The notes: generated by a model not told the origin, from the sequence alone. Shown: positions 1 through 8,794, counted from the first letter of the stretch. The stretch: 64,000 nucleotides of DNA from Tunturiibacter gelidiferens (GCF_013410115.1 NZ_JACCCV010000002.1:124001-188000), one strand, 5' to 3'. Numbers and translations: made by a program.

Positions 1-37
1 AGGGGGGTACCCGCCGCAGTCCAGCACAGGGTCCGTA

Positions 38-448
38 CTATCTCCAGCTGACAGCCAGATGCCACCGCATCTTCCGGTCCATCGTCTTCTCGAGCACGTG
101 GGCGTACTCCAGCAGCTCCGAGAGCACCTGCTCGCCCTCGGTCCCCAGTTGTTGCGGATCAGCCTCCAGCGTCCTCAACAGAGCACGCACGGTCTTCAAT
201 CCATCCGCAGGCGAGTACCACTGCGGCGGGGGCAGCCGACGAAGAAGCTCCTGGTTCCCAGCACCCTCTTCGATCAGCAGTGACATCGAATTCTCATCCG
301 CCGAAAAGAATTCAATCAGCGGCCTGACTCCAAGTCGCAAAGCCAGACGCTCCAGCGCATCTTCATGTCGCGCCAGCGATCGCCCATTTACAAAGATATC
401 GAACCCAGGGTCGTCGCCCTCGACCACAATGTACATGGAAGCAGCCAT
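38..448 (-). CDS. Hypothetical protein, 136 aa, acidic and soluble
   Basis: I do not recognise a family. The product is a soluble acidic protein without signal peptide or membrane segment. Its N-terminal 25 residues look like two beta strands (YIVVEGDDPGFDIFVNG), followed by mostly helical sequence with many Leu and Glu residues and a short DEN/EEG acidic patch in the middle. It could be a small immunity-like or regulatory protein, but nothing in the sequence decides this. It is read on the same strand as the downstream 307-aa membrane protein, with a gap of about 910 nt taken up by that gene. ATG start is in a plausible position. Confidence 0.6.
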   Translation of the reverse strand: MAASMYIVVEGDDPGFDIFVNGRSLARHEDALERLALRLGVRPLIEFFSADENSMSLLIEEGAGNQELLRRLPPPQWYSPADGLKTVRALLRTLEADPQQLGTEGEQVLSELLEYAHVLEKTMDRKMRWHLAVSWR

Positions 449-488
449 TGCCCAAAGTGTACCGCGCAGAAGTCTACACAGAAAAGTA

Positions 489-1358
489 TCAACGAAGAGA
501 CAGCATCGTCTCTTCCTCGCCAGTCTTCAAAGCCAGTAGCATCCCCGCACCAGCCGCAAGCAGTACCACTCCGCAGATCACCCTCACCGTCAGCTCAGGC
601 CGCATCAGAGCATAACTCTCCAGCAAGGTCAGCAACGGAATCACCAGGTACCGAGCAGCAAAACGCACCGGCATCATCTCCCGCAGCAACCACACCAGCA
701 ACACCACCTCCGCAACATCCACCAGCGAAGAAAGCGACACCACCGAAGCCAACCTGCTCCACCGCCAAACGAACTCCTCCCTAACCGCACTGCAAACCAG
801 CAGAAACACACCGTTACTCAGACCAACAACCGCGAGCGCCTCCGCCAGAGCCAACCCACGCAGCAGCCGATAGAGCCACACGCTCGACAAGCCAACCGAA
901 ACCACCGCAAGACACACCGCACCCTGCATCAACCGCCCTCGAAGCGATCCGGAGAACTTTAGCGGCAGCAACAGCAGAAGCCCGCCGAGTCCGACCAAAG
1001 CCGGAACAAGAAACCGCCGGACTCCACGCTCCTCATCCCCCGCCGCAACCACCATCACCACAACCACAGGAACCATGGCAAACAACGCCGACCTGCTGAT
1101 CTCCGGCACACCGACCCGCGCCCACTCCCCCACCACCATGGGAACCCCAAAGAACCCCACCCCAGCCGCAGCCACCCGCAGCCCCACCCTCCCAAACCGA
1201 ACCCGGCCCCGCACCAACAAAAACGCAACGAACCCAATCAACCCGTAACGAAGCCCCTGCGACTCAAGCGCAGGCAAACCCTCGGTTCGAGGAACCACCC
1301 AGGACGTAGCCGACAATATACAAAGCGCTGCAAACGCAAGCCACACGCGTCTAACCAT
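489..1358 (-). CDS. Polytopic membrane protein of unknown function
   Basis: A very hydrophobic protein of about 289 residues with roughly eight predicted transmembrane helices separated by short Arg-rich loops. I recognise no catalytic motif. The frame is open back to 1412, but the codons from 1412 to 1383 lie inside the pnp terminator hairpin, so translation from there is unlikely. The ATG at 1358 begins MVRRVWLAF, gives a normal membrane-protein N-terminus, and follows a GAG-rich stretch. The gene sits just after pnp on the same strand, behind that terminator, so it is probably transcribed separately or by read-through. Confidence 0.6.
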   Translation of the reverse strand: MVRRVWLAFAALCILSATSWVVPRTEGLPALESQGLRYGLIGFVAFLLVRGRVRFGRVGLRVAAAGVGFFGVPMVVGEWARVGVPEISRSALFAMVPVVVVMVVAAGDEERGVRRFLVPALVGLGGLLLLLPLKFSGSLRGRLMQGAVCLAVVSVGLSSVWLYRLLRGLALAEALAVVGLSNGVFLLVCSAVREEFVWRWSRLASVVSLSSLVDVAEVVLLVWLLREMMPVRFAARYLVIPLLTLLESYALMRPELTVRVICGVVLLAAGAGMLLALKTGEEETMLSLR

Positions 1359-1370
1359 CTCGACTCTCAC

Positions 1371-1406
1371 CCAGAGACAGAAAGACCGCGCGAAAGTGCG
1401 CGGTCT
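1371..1406 (-). terminator. Intrinsic terminator after pnp
   Basis: A 9-bp perfect stem, AGACCGCGC with GCGCGGTCT, around a 6-nt loop (1383-1391 with 1398-1406). On the minus strand it is followed by a pyrimidine-rich TTCTGTCTCT. It begins 20 nt after the pnp stop codon. Confidence 0.75.
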
Positions 1407-1425
1407 CTCCATCCGTTACGGAACC

Positions 1426-3840
1426 TTACCGATTGCCGCCGCCCGAAGGAGGAGCACCGGACCCAGAGCCCGGTCGACGACCGCCGCGACGACGTCTTCC
1501 GCCACCTGGCCGCCGCTGCCCACCAGGTCCATTCGGCCCCGGAGCTCCGCCCGCCTGGACAGGAACAGCGCCCTCCTCGCGGTTGAAGTTAGGCTCTTCC
1601 GTCGACTCGTCACCATCATCGTCGAAGTCCTCACCGTCATCGTCGCTCCCGGCAACATCACCGACAACAACGTCTTGACGACCCTGTCCACCGGCTGCGA
1701 CGCCGCCTCCATCCGTACCAATCTGACCTGGCTCCGGAAGACCAAGCTTGGCGCGCTGTTCACGCAAAACAGCTTTTCTGGAAAGTTTGATCCGATTCCC
1801 TTCTATCGCAAGAACCTTCACCAGAATCTGATCGCCTTCGCGAAGTTCATCCTTCACTTCCTTCACGCGATGCTCTGCAATCTCGGAGACATGCAGAAGA
1901 CCATCGGTTCCGGGGAAGATCTCGACAAACGCCCCAAACTCCGCAAGACGAACCACCTTCCCGAGATAGGTCTTCCCAATCTCAGGCACAGCAGTCAGAT
2001 CGCTGATCATCTGGATCGCGCGCGCAAGACCATCCGCATCGCTCGACGCCACATTGACCCGCCCAGTATCGTCCACGTCGATCTTCACGCCCGTGGCATC
2101 AATGATCCCGCGAATCACCTTGCCTCCCGGTCCGATCAAATCGCGGATCTTATCGGTAGGAATCTGCAACGTATGAATGCGCGGAGCAAACTGCGACTTC
2201 TCCTGGTTCGCGCCCGAGATCACAGCATCCATCGTATCCAGTAGGAAGAGCCGACCTTTACGCGCCTGCTCCAGAGCCTCCCGCATGATCTGCGGAGTGA
2301 TCCCCATGATCTTGATATCCATCTGCAGCGCCGTGATTCCGTTACGCGTTCCCGCGACCTTGAAGTCCATATCGCCATAGTGATCTTCCGCACCGGCGAT
2401 ATCGGTCAGAATGGCATAGTTCTCGCCTTCCTTCACAAGACCCATCGCAACGCCCGCGACCGATCCCTTGATCGCAATACCAGCCTGCATCAGCGCAAGC
2501 GACGCTCCGCACACCGTAGCCATTGAGGACGATCCATTCGACTCCAGGATGTCTGAAACGACACGCAGCGTATAAGGCGACTCATCCTCAGCCGGCAGCA
2601 CAGCTTCAATTGCGCGCGAAGCCAAGGCACCGTGACCGATCTCTCGCCGGCCCACGCCAGACATACGACCGACTTCACCAACCGAGAACGGCGGGAAGTT
2701 GTAGTGCAGCATGAAGCGGCGCTTCTGCTCACCCTCATAGCTCTCAAGCCGTTGCGCATCATCCGTCGTACCCAGCGTCGCACTCACCAGCGCCTGCGTC
2801 TCGCCGCGTGTAAATAGAGCCGAACCGTGAACGCGCGGAAGCACACCGACCTCGATGCTCAGGTCGCGAATCTTATCGAAAGCCCGATGATCCGGACGAA
2901 TCCGATCGTGCAAAACCTGGTCGCGGAAGATCTTTTCGCGCAAAAGCTCATAGTATTTGCTGAGCTTCTTTGCAGCGGCTGCATCCCCTTCAGGGAGATC
3001 CTTCTTCAGTTCATCCTTGATCGTCTTGACCAGCGCATAGCTCTCGAACTTCGGGTGCTTCTCGGTGTCGAGGGCATCTTTCAACTGCGAACCAACCTTT
3101 GCCGTCAGCTGATTCAGATACTCGTCATCAACTTCAACTTCGCTGACGGTGCGCTTGGTCTTACCCGCGCGAGTAACGAGGTCTTCAATCGCCGCGCAAA
3201 TCTTCTTGATCTGCTCATGAGCAAACTCAATCGCATCCACCACACGGTTTTCTGCGACTTCCTTTGCACCGGACTCGATCATCACGATACCGTCCTTCGT
3301 ACCGACGACCATAATGTTCAACTTGCTCTGCGCCCGTTCGGCGTACGTAGGATTCACGACAAACTGATCGTCGATCAGACCGATTCGCACCGCACCAACC
3401 GGACCGTGAAAAGGAACATCGCTCAACGCCAAAGCGCAGCTGGCGCCATTGATGCCAAGCACATCGGGATCATTTTCTTTATCCGCGGAGTAGACGAAGG
3501 CAACAACCTGAGTTTCATTGCGAAACGCCTCAGGGAATAGCGGGCGAATAGGGCGGTCGATCTGACGGCTCGTCAAGATCTCCTTTTCACTCGGACGGCC
3601 TTCGCGCTTGATGAACCCACCCGGGATACGGCCGCCGGCATAGGTAAATTCGCGGTATTCAACTGTGAGCGGGAAAAAATCGATTCCCTCTTTCGGATCG
3701 GGTGAGGCGGTTGCCGTCGCCAGAACTACGTTATCGCCGCTCGAAGTAAGGGCCGCGCCGGGGGCTTGCTTCGCCATGCGTCCGGTCTCGAATTTAATTT
3801 GCTTGCCGCCGGCAAGCTCAACTGTCACATCCTGTTTCAT
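1426..3840 (-). CDS. pnp: Polyribonucleotide nucleotidyltransferase (PNPase)
   Basis: Phosphorolytic 3'-5' exoribonuclease of RNA turnover. Two RNase PH-like domains (about residues 10-230 and 310-545) flank an all-helical linker. The second PH domain carries the GAEDHYGDMDFKVAGT active-site region. A KH domain (IGPGGKVIRG) and an S1 domain (FGAFVEIFPGTDGLLHVSE) follow. At 804 residues it is about 90 longer than the E. coli enzyme. The extra length is a low-complexity C-terminal tail, first Asp/Glu-rich, then Gly/Pro/Arg-rich with RRRRGGRR. The ATG has GAGG 5 nt upstream. It lies downstream of rpsO behind a strong hairpin, the classical rpsO-pnp arrangement. Confidence 0.97.
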   Translation of the reverse strand: MKQDVTVELAGGKQIKFETGRMAKQAPGAALTSSGDNVVLATATASPDPKEGIDFFPLTVEYREFTYAGGRIPGGFIKREGRPSEKEILTSRQIDRPIRPLFPEAFRNETQVVAFVYSADKENDPDVLGINGASCALALSDVPFHGPVGAVRIGLIDDQFVVNPTYAERAQSKLNIMVVGTKDGIVMIESGAKEVAENRVVDAIEFAHEQIKKICAAIEDLVTRAGKTKRTVSEVEVDDEYLNQLTAKVGSQLKDALDTEKHPKFESYALVKTIKDELKKDLPEGDAAAAKKLSKYYELLREKIFRDQVLHDRIRPDHRAFDKIRDLSIEVGVLPRVHGSALFTRGETQALVSATLGTTDDAQRLESYEGEQKRRFMLHYNFPPFSVGEVGRMSGVGRREIGHGALASRAIEAVLPAEDESPYTLRVVSDILESNGSSSMATVCGASLALMQAGIAIKGSVAGVAMGLVKEGENYAILTDIAGAEDHYGDMDFKVAGTRNGITALQMDIKIMGITPQIMREALEQARKGRLFLLDTMDAVISGANQEKSQFAPRIHTLQIPTDKIRDLIGPGGKVIRGIIDATGVKIDVDDTGRVNVASSDADGLARAIQMISDLTAVPEIGKTYLGKVVRLAEFGAFVEIFPGTDGLLHVSEIAEHRVKEVKDELREGDQILVKVLAIEGNRIKLSRKAVLREQRAKLGLPEPGQIGTDGGGVAAGGQGRQDVVVGDVAGSDDDGEDFDDDGDESTEEPNFNREEGAVPVQAGGAPGPNGPGGQRRPGGGRRRRGGRRPGSGSGAPPSGGGNR

Positions 3841-3904
3841 GTTGCCTCTCTTCTCTCGTGTTCTATCGATTAAGCTTGAATCGCGTCATCCGTTGATCGG
3901 GCGC

Positions 3905-3956
3905 GAAAAAGCGCAGCTCGACGCTGGCGACTAGTAAGCCGCCAGCAAGCTGCGCT
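3905..3956 (-). terminator. rpsO terminator / pnp leader hairpin
   Basis: A two-part stem: AGCGCAGCT (3910-3918) with AGCTGCGCT (3948-3956), and an inner GCTGGCG (3923-3929) with CGCCAGC (3940-3946). Five U residues follow on the minus strand (3905-3909). It lies 65 nt before the pnp ATG. Known rpsO-pnp operons have a terminator and then a processing hairpin here, so pnp is probably expressed by read-through or from its own promoter. The rest of 3957-4140 shows no gene. Confidence 0.8.
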
Positions 3957-4140
3957 GGAGTAGGTTGTTCATGAGCCAACACCCGCGTGACTTGAAAACC
4001 AGGGATACGGCACCGCGGCGTCCCATCGTCAGCAACCCCGGCGACAAGGTCTTACTGGACCTTGCACGAAGTTGGCAGCCGAATGAGAACGGGCCGTGTA
4101 TGCTCCCATAGTTTGAACGGTTTCTCCGGGGATGTTGCGG

Positions 4141-4407
4141 TTACTTGCGGATTCCGAGTTTGCCGATGACCTCGCGATAACGGTCCGCGTCACACTTCTT
4201 CAGGTAATCAAGCAAGCGGCGACGCTTACTCACAAGCATCAGAAGCCCGCGACGCGATCCGTGGTCCTTCTTGTGTGCCTTGAAGTGTTCCGTCAACTCG
4301 CCAATACGCTCGCTCAAAATGGCGATCTGAACCTCTGGACTCCCGGTGTCTGAGTCGTGCGTGCGGAACTTCTCAATAATGTCTGTCTTTTTAGCGGATG
4401 CCAACAC
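4141..4407 (-). CDS. rpsO: 30S ribosomal protein S15
   Basis: Primary 16S rRNA-binding protein of the small subunit platform. The conserved core is plain: [30 protein letters not shown] and [10 protein letters not shown]. The frame is open upstream to a GTG at 4455, giving 104 aa. I prefer the GTG at 4407, which gives 88 residues, the normal S15 length, starting [13 protein letters not shown] as in relatives, with AGGAG about 11 nt upstream. It is followed by the terminator/hairpin and then pnp on the same strand. S15 represses its own translation in E. coli; I cannot identify such a site here. Confidence 0.93.
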   Translation of the reverse strand: MLASAKKTDIIEKFRTHDSDTGSPEVQIAILSERIGELTEHFKAHKKDHGSRRGLLMLVSKRRRLLDYLKKCDADRYREVIGKLGIRK

Positions 4408-4526
4408 AGCTGTTTCTACTCCTAATCTTCTTTCTAATTCACTCTTAGTGTCCACATAAGGATAGCACCGCTGGCGAAACCGGGCAATCGAGAGCCGCCA
4501 GCGATGCTAACGATTTTTGGGAGCAT

Positions 4527-5216
4527 TTAGGCGATATGCGTCTTCAAAAACTCGAGCGAACGCTCTCGTGCCAGCTTGGCCGACGCGGCGTGGTAACTGC
4601 TCGGATCGACGTCACGGTTAAAGGCGTGCCCCGCACCTTCGTAGAGGAAGACCTTCACCTCAGGATGAGCCGAACGAACTGCCTCTACCTGATCCTGCCC
4701 AATATGGCTATCGTTCGCTCCGAAGTGCAACATCACCGGGCAGCTAGGATCTTCGTTCGCCACCGACCCAATCCCACCCGCATAGTAGCCGACGCAGCCG
4801 GAAGGCTGCATTTCATAGTCTTTGCCGCGCGTTGCCACCAGCCAACTAGTCAACCCGCCGTAACAATAGCCGATAACACTAATCTTTTTGCCGGCTTGCT
4901 TCGCCCACTGATAGGCCGCGGCCACATCCATCAGCGTCGTCTCGGGCTTCAACATGCCATAGAAGTTATAGGCCCGCTTCATATCCTCGAGCTGGTACGT
5001 CAGCTGTACACCAGGCTCGAACCGGTCGAAGATCGCAGGCGCAACCACCAGAAACCCATCTTTGGCATACCCATCCGCCACGCTGCGGATGTGGGCGTTG
5101 ACGCCAAATATCTCCTGCACAAGAATTAAAACCCCGATTGCTTCCCCACTGGGCCTTGCAACATACGCTCCCAGTTCATGACCGTCTTTTGCCTTCAGCT
5201 TGATCCACTCACTCAT
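4527..5216 (-). CDS. Dienelactone hydrolase family protein
   Basis: Cytoplasmic alpha/beta hydrolase of the DLH family (carboxymethylenebutenolidase-like), which uses a Cys-His-Asp triad. Visible parts are the nucleophile elbow GYCYGG with Cys, the Asp in FGANDSHIG, and the His in GAGHAFNRD. From the ATG at 5216 it is 229 aa, normal for the family; the frame is open for 17 more residues upstream (5267), but these look unlike the family. No signal peptide. No neighbouring aromatic-degradation genes, so the substrate is open. Confidence 0.88.
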   Translation of the reverse strand: MSEWIKLKAKDGHELGAYVARPSGEAIGVLILVQEIFGVNAHIRSVADGYAKDGFLVVAPAIFDRFEPGVQLTYQLEDMKRAYNFYGMLKPETTLMDVAAAYQWAKQAGKKISVIGYCYGGLTSWLVATRGKDYEMQPSGCVGYYAGGIGSVANEDPSCPVMLHFGANDSHIGQDQVEAVRSAHPEVKVFLYEGAGHAFNRDVDPSSYHAASAKLARERSLEFLKTHIA

Positions 5217-5331
5217 AACTCCATCATATCCAATCCATCGAGCTGTCTGGCCCCGGTGGGTTGTCAAATAAAGGTAAAAGTCACCCTTTGAAGCCGCGAG
5301 ATCTTCAAGGGAGATCTGCTGTCTCCTGGTT

Positions 5332-5559
5332 CTAATTGTTTGTTGAGTCGGTGTAACTTTTGATCTCGCGCGTCCAGCGAAGAAATCGAAAGAGTTGTTT
5401 TTTTTCTCTCCAGAACAGGTTCCAGAAATCGAGCGCGCGTACGGTATCCGCGCGTTGGCCCGAATAGGTCTCGAGTCTCCATCGCAGATAGGGGCTTCGC
5501 CACGGCCTCAATCTGTTACCGCGCGTCGCGTTCCAAAGAAATCTCACCTCTGCACCCAT
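5332..5559 (-). CDS. Small conserved-looking hypothetical protein, 75 aa
   Basis: A short basic protein rich in Trp, Arg and Tyr (ATRGNRLRPWRSPYLRWR, then ETYSGQRAD and FRFLRWTREIKSY). The composition is not that of random frame translation, and the pattern reminds me of small Acidobacteria proteins with the same WRSPYLRWRIETYSG-like core. The ATG at 5559 has GAGG 7 nt upstream, and TATACT, a possible -10, lies about 30 nt upstream (near 5590). Function unknown; it could bind nucleic acid. Confidence 0.65.
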   Translation of the reverse strand: MGAEVRFLWNATRGNRLRPWRSPYLRWRLETYSGQRADTVRALDFWNLFWREKKQLFRFLRWTREIKSYTDSTNN

Positions 5560-5604
5560 CAGGAGTCCTCAAATTAAAAGTATAGGCACTACCTCAAAGG
5601 TGTT

Positions 5605-5695
5605 TTGCCGTTGCCTGTTCTTTTGTTGTCATCCCCGAAGGGGATCTGCGGTTGCGGTTGTCGTAAGCATTTGCCGTTGCCTGTCTTTTGTCTTC
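5605..5695 (-). repeat. Family A repeat, reverse orientation
   Basis: Read on the minus strand it shows the family A core: ATCCCC-TTC-GGGGAT followed by GACAACAAAAGAACAGGCAACG. A second A/C-rich tail segment precedes it. Other copies are at 15066-15238, 23312-23345, 24625-24703, 50877-50930 and 50985-51031. Confidence 0.8.
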
Positions 5696-5905
5696 TCTAT
5701 CGTCCAGCCCCCGACCATGACAATTACTTTTTCTAACTCAGGCAAAAGCGATAGTTGCACAGTTCAAGAGCAATCGCAGGCAAAACCGCTCAGCCCTGCA
5801 GTTTCTGTCAACCCCAAAAACTCCTAACTCCAGCCTACACAGTCACATACGCGTGGCGCATGAGTCATACCATTCAGCTATACTTAAATAAGAGATATTG
5901 TTAGG

Positions 5906-5936
5906 AAGCCCCCGATAAGAATCGGGGCTTATTTTT
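5906..5936 (+). terminator. Orphan intrinsic terminator
   Basis: AAGCCCCCGAT pairs with ATCGGGGCTT with one bulged C, loop AAGA, followed by ATTTTT. Only the plus strand has the U-run. No plus-strand gene ends upstream, so it may close an unannotated small RNA. A TATACT-like -10 lies at about 5879-5884. Confidence 0.7.
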
Positions 5937-5969
5937 GTCCGACGCGTTTAAAGCAGCAAGTCACCTGAA

Positions 5970-6000
5970 TTGAATACTTTAGCTTCAAACCTTTTATAAT
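5970..6000 (+). promoter_or_regulatory. Possible sigma-70 promoter
   Basis: TTGAAT at 5970-5975 and a perfect TATAAT at 5995-6000, with a somewhat long 19-nt spacer. It points at the 23-codon ORF at 6034-6105 and away from any known gene. Confidence 0.35.
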
Positions 6001-6061
6001 GAATACTCTGCACTCAAAGCGGGGCGCAAACACATGAAAACAGATACTTTATCAAATGAAG

Positions 6062-6078
6062 GGTACCCGGGGGGGGTG
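6062..6078. repeat. GGTACCC / G-tract element, left of flagellar block
   Basis: GGTACCC followed by eight G residues. A related palindromic element (GGTACCCCCCC then GGGGGTAT) lies at 14714-14732, directly after cheX, and a partial one at 2-11. The two full elements bracket the flagellar block. Confidence 0.5.
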
Positions 6079-6181
6079 GTACATAAAGTCCATCTTCGGA
6101 GCTAGATAGCCAGCAAGCGTCCCGCCGCGGCCAACGAACTGCTCGCATCCTGGAGCAGCGGGACAAACTGCCGGAATCCGT

Positions 6182-7084
6182 TTATCTCATGAGCTGAAAG
6201 AGGTCTTGTTGGTTTGCCAGGGTATTCATGACACTAAGCAAGGCCTGATGTTGAGTCTCGGCAGACGACAGTTGCGTCGCCACTACCGCCGGATTTGCGG
6301 AGACCAGACTGCCCTGCGCCACCAGAAGCTGACTTTCACTGGTCTGTGCAAAGGTACTGGCGGAGTTGAGCCGGCTCAAAGAGCTATCGAGTATTTGTCG
6401 CTGATCTGACAGCTGACCAAGAGCGGTGGTGAGCGCCGCCGTATCGGTCGAGAGGCTCGCGGTCGAGGCGCCACTCGAAATATCGCCGATCAATTGACTC
6501 AGAGCGCCCATAATCCCGGTGGCTCCCGAACCGAAGACAGAGGAGCCCGGCAGATTGATTGGAAGCTTTTGTCCGCCTGGCACTTCGACGGTTTGCACAT
6601 TGGTGTCGCCGGCGTAGGTAGCTGTCGGTGGAGTGGCGACGGTATTGAGCGTAAAAGGCTGAACGGACCCCTGGCTACCGCTGAACAGATATTGCCCCTG
6701 ATAACTGGTATTCGCCAGCGAGACCACCTCACTGAGAATTCCGCTGAGCGATTGAGCAACGCTGGCGTTGTTCGATGCGTTCTGCGTTCCGTTGTTGGCT
6801 TCCACCGCGAGCGAGAGCGCCTTGTCGATCTGAGTCACCACGTCGCCCAAAGTCGAGTCTGCCACCTGCATCATCGATCCCACCCCGGTAGCTGACTGAA
6901 CGAACGTGTCCGCTTGTTCGATCTGACTGGCCAGGAGGGTGCTTTGCGCAACGGCAACCGGATTGTCCTGAAGAGATTGGATACTTAGTCCGCTTGATAG
7001 CTCGGACGTCAGGTTGTTAATCATGGAGCTGGACTGGTTGAGTGCCCCGGTAAGGCTGCTGAGATAAGTTGGATCTACTCGCAA
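6182..7084 (-). CDS. flgL: Flagellar hook-associated protein 3 (hook-filament junction)
   Basis: Second junction protein between hook and filament, exported by the flagellar type III system. The N-terminal region (about residues 1-140) is the flagellin-like coiled coil, with INNLTSELSSGLSIQSLQDNP in place of the usual SGLRI..DDP motif, then YQGQYLFSGSQG, typical of FlgL. The C-terminal 90 residues form the matching coiled coil (SQLLVAQGSLVSAN...). Length 300 aa is normal. The start is a TTG, but AGGAG lies 7 nt upstream, which supports it. Last gene of the flg operon, 49 nt after flgK. Confidence 0.93.
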   Translation of the reverse strand: MRVDPTYLSSLTGALNQSSSMINNLTSELSSGLSIQSLQDNPVAVAQSTLLASQIEQADTFVQSATGVGSMMQVADSTLGDVVTQIDKALSLAVEANNGTQNASNNASVAQSLSGILSEVVSLANTSYQGQYLFSGSQGSVQPFTLNTVATPPTATYAGDTNVQTVEVPGGQKLPINLPGSSVFGSGATGIMGALSQLIGDISSGASTASLSTDTAALTTALGQLSDQRQILDSSLSRLNSASTFAQTSESQLLVAQGSLVSANPAVVATQLSSAETQHQALLSVMNTLANQQDLFQLMR

Positions 7085-7133
7085 GATGCGCTCCTGATTG
7101 GTAGTTCGTTAAGTCGAAGAGTGCCTGGGCCTA

Positions 7134-8546
7134 CTAGGTCACTGTCGTTTGTTCACCAAGATTGATTGCGCTCGCCATCAGAGTGTCAACGATCGAGAAC
7201 ACCTGAGATGCCGCTTGATAGGAGCGCTGATATTGCGTTAGATTCGATGCTTCTTCATCGGAAGACACACTCGAGAGCGAATTGCGCTGCGTCGTAAGCT
7301 GAGTGAGCGTAGCCTGCTGGGTTGTATTCTCCGTGGTCGCTCCAGATGCATCGCTGCCAACCTGATCGAGGAATGAGGCGAGGAAACCTGTGGCCGTCTG
7401 GCTCCCAACCACGTTCGTCGTAGAAAGATCGGCGAGAGTAGTGGCATTGCCGTTGCCCGAAGACCCCTCGCCCGCAGAAGCGGCCGCGACGGCCCCTGGG
7501 GCAGTTGCAGACACCGCAATCGATGCAGCAGAACCAGTCGCACTGCCCGGCAGGCTGAAGATCGCCAATCCTGGGTTTCCGCTACTGTCAACACCCAGCT
7601 CGTTCTGCTGATTTACTGCAGTTCCAAGGGAAAAAGCTAAGTTATCTAATGCCGCTGAATAAGCCGGCAAGTACTGATCCCTCGCCTGCAAAGCACCACC
7701 CAGGTCTCCGCCGCTGAGGTTTGAAGTTACGTCCTGAGGAGGATCCCCTGCCAGCACGTCCGTGTTGCCTCCCACCTGCGTCGTGCTTACTTGGAATGAC
7801 TGATCACCGCTAACCAAAACTGCTCCACTGCTTGTTGTCAGAACAATGCCGTTGTTTGAAGTTGAAATTTGATCCAGTCCAACGAGCTGAGACAGTTGAT
7901 CGATATCCTCCTGCCGTTGGTCTTCGAGACTGCCTGCATCCCCATTTGGACTGCTGCTGGCGATCTTAGAATTAAGAGAGGCTATCGAAGATGTGAGGGA
8001 GTTTATCTGACTGACATCGCCGCTGACTTTCTGATTGAGACTAGTCGATATCTGGGAAAGCTGACTCGATGCGGTATTGAATGCGCCGGCTAACGCGCTC
8101 GCTGCTGTTAGTACTTTTTGCCGCGTTGCTGTGTCAGACGGATTAGCCTCCAGTGAAGACAGAGAACTGAAGAACCCGTTAATTGCGGTGCCAAGCTGAG
8201 ACGACGCTACGGCTCCCGACCCCGTTGAAGCCGAGGTCAACCCGAATATGTTTTCTACCTGCTGCAAAGCAGTTTGAAGCGCTGTGCTCTGCGCCGTGGC
8301 CTGTGTTTGCTGCTGTACGCGCTGTTCAAGAACGCGATCCCTCTGAGACGAAACCGTAGCAGTGACGCCTGAGCTCTGGGCAATCCCACTGAGAGAGACG
8401 GAATCCCCCGACTGGAAACTTACGACCTCGCGCGTGTAGCCAGGCGTGAGTTGATTCGCAACGTTGTTAGCGGTCGCGTTCAGCGCAGCCTGGTCTGCCA
8501 GTAAAGCTTCGCTGGCTATATTCAATAATGACGTTAGTGTGCCCAT
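7134..8546 (-). CDS. flgK: Flagellar hook-associated protein 1
   Basis: First hook-filament junction protein. The N-terminus has the rod/hook signature (ALLADQAALNATANNVANQLTPGYTRE), followed by the long coiled coil with RVQQQTQATAQSTALQTALQQVENIFG. The C-terminus ends with NLTQYQRSYQAASQVFSIVDTLMASAINLG, the standard FlgK/FlgE tail. The central 220 residues are Ser/Thr/Gly-rich. At 470 aa it is a little short. It overlaps the upstream flgN-like gene by 13 nt and is followed by flgL. Confidence 0.95.
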   Translation of the reverse strand: MGTLTSLLNIASEALLADQAALNATANNVANQLTPGYTREVVSFQSGDSVSLSGIAQSSGVTATVSSQRDRVLEQRVQQQTQATAQSTALQTALQQVENIFGLTSASTGSGAVASSQLGTAINGFFSSLSSLEANPSDTATRQKVLTAASALAGAFNTASSQLSQISTSLNQKVSGDVSQINSLTSSIASLNSKIASSSPNGDAGSLEDQRQEDIDQLSQLVGLDQISTSNNGIVLTTSSGAVLVSGDQSFQVSTTQVGGNTDVLAGDPPQDVTSNLSGGDLGGALQARDQYLPAYSAALDNLAFSLGTAVNQQNELGVDSSGNPGLAIFSLPGSATGSAASIAVSATAPGAVAAASAGEGSSGNGNATTLADLSTTNVVGSQTATGFLASFLDQVGSDASGATTENTTQQATLTQLTTQRNSLSSVSSDEEASNLTQYQRSYQAASQVFSIVDTLMASAINLGEQTTVT

Positions 8547-8794
8547 TGGTCTCTCGTGTCTCTCCCGTGCAGGTGGTGAAGTGCAGCCAGATTCGACTCA
8601 CAATTTTGAACAATGAGTTCAAGCAGATGCTTCTTTGCCAAAATTGAACTTAGGCTACCTGTGCTACATACGATGCTGTATTTCGCAAGCGCTGAGATCC
8701 GCTCTTCCAGGGTTTGTAGTCTATTCAGATCCAAAATGGTGAGAGCCTTAATCGTCTCATCGAGTGCGTCAGCCACTGTCTGATCAATTGCCAT
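8534..8794 (-). CDS. FlgN-like small protein (predicted FlgK/FlgL export chaperone)
   Basis: An 86-residue helical protein with two long helices (ADALDETIKALTILDLNRLQTLEERISAL and KKHLLELIVQNCESNLAALHHLH). I cannot claim a clear FlgN match from sequence alone. Position is the main evidence: it lies between flgM and flgK, where flgN usually sits, it starts 3 nt from the flgM stop, and it overlaps flgK. FlgN binds the C-terminal ends of FlgK and FlgL before export. The protein is shorter than the usual 140 residues. Confidence 0.6.
   Translation of the reverse strand: MAIDQTVADALDETIKALTILDLNRLQTLEERISALAKYSIVCSTGSLSSILAKKHLLELIVQNCESNLAALHHLHGRDTRDQWAH

Larger units (their letters stand above)
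5696..6181. other. Gene-poor, AT-richer gap before the flagellar cluster
   Basis: No convincing gene. It holds an orphan plus-strand terminator (5906-5936), a possible promoter (TTGAAT 5970-5975, TATAAT 5995-6000) and a 23-codon ORF at 6034-6105. It also holds the GGTACCC-plus-G-tract element at 6062-6076. The base composition is clearly more AT-rich than the genes on either side. Confidence 0.6.

Noticed and set aside
1358..1412. Longer N-terminus of the 307-aa membrane protein.
   Set aside because: These codons overlap the pnp terminator hairpin, so the residues are read-through of a terminator; ATG 1358 is better.
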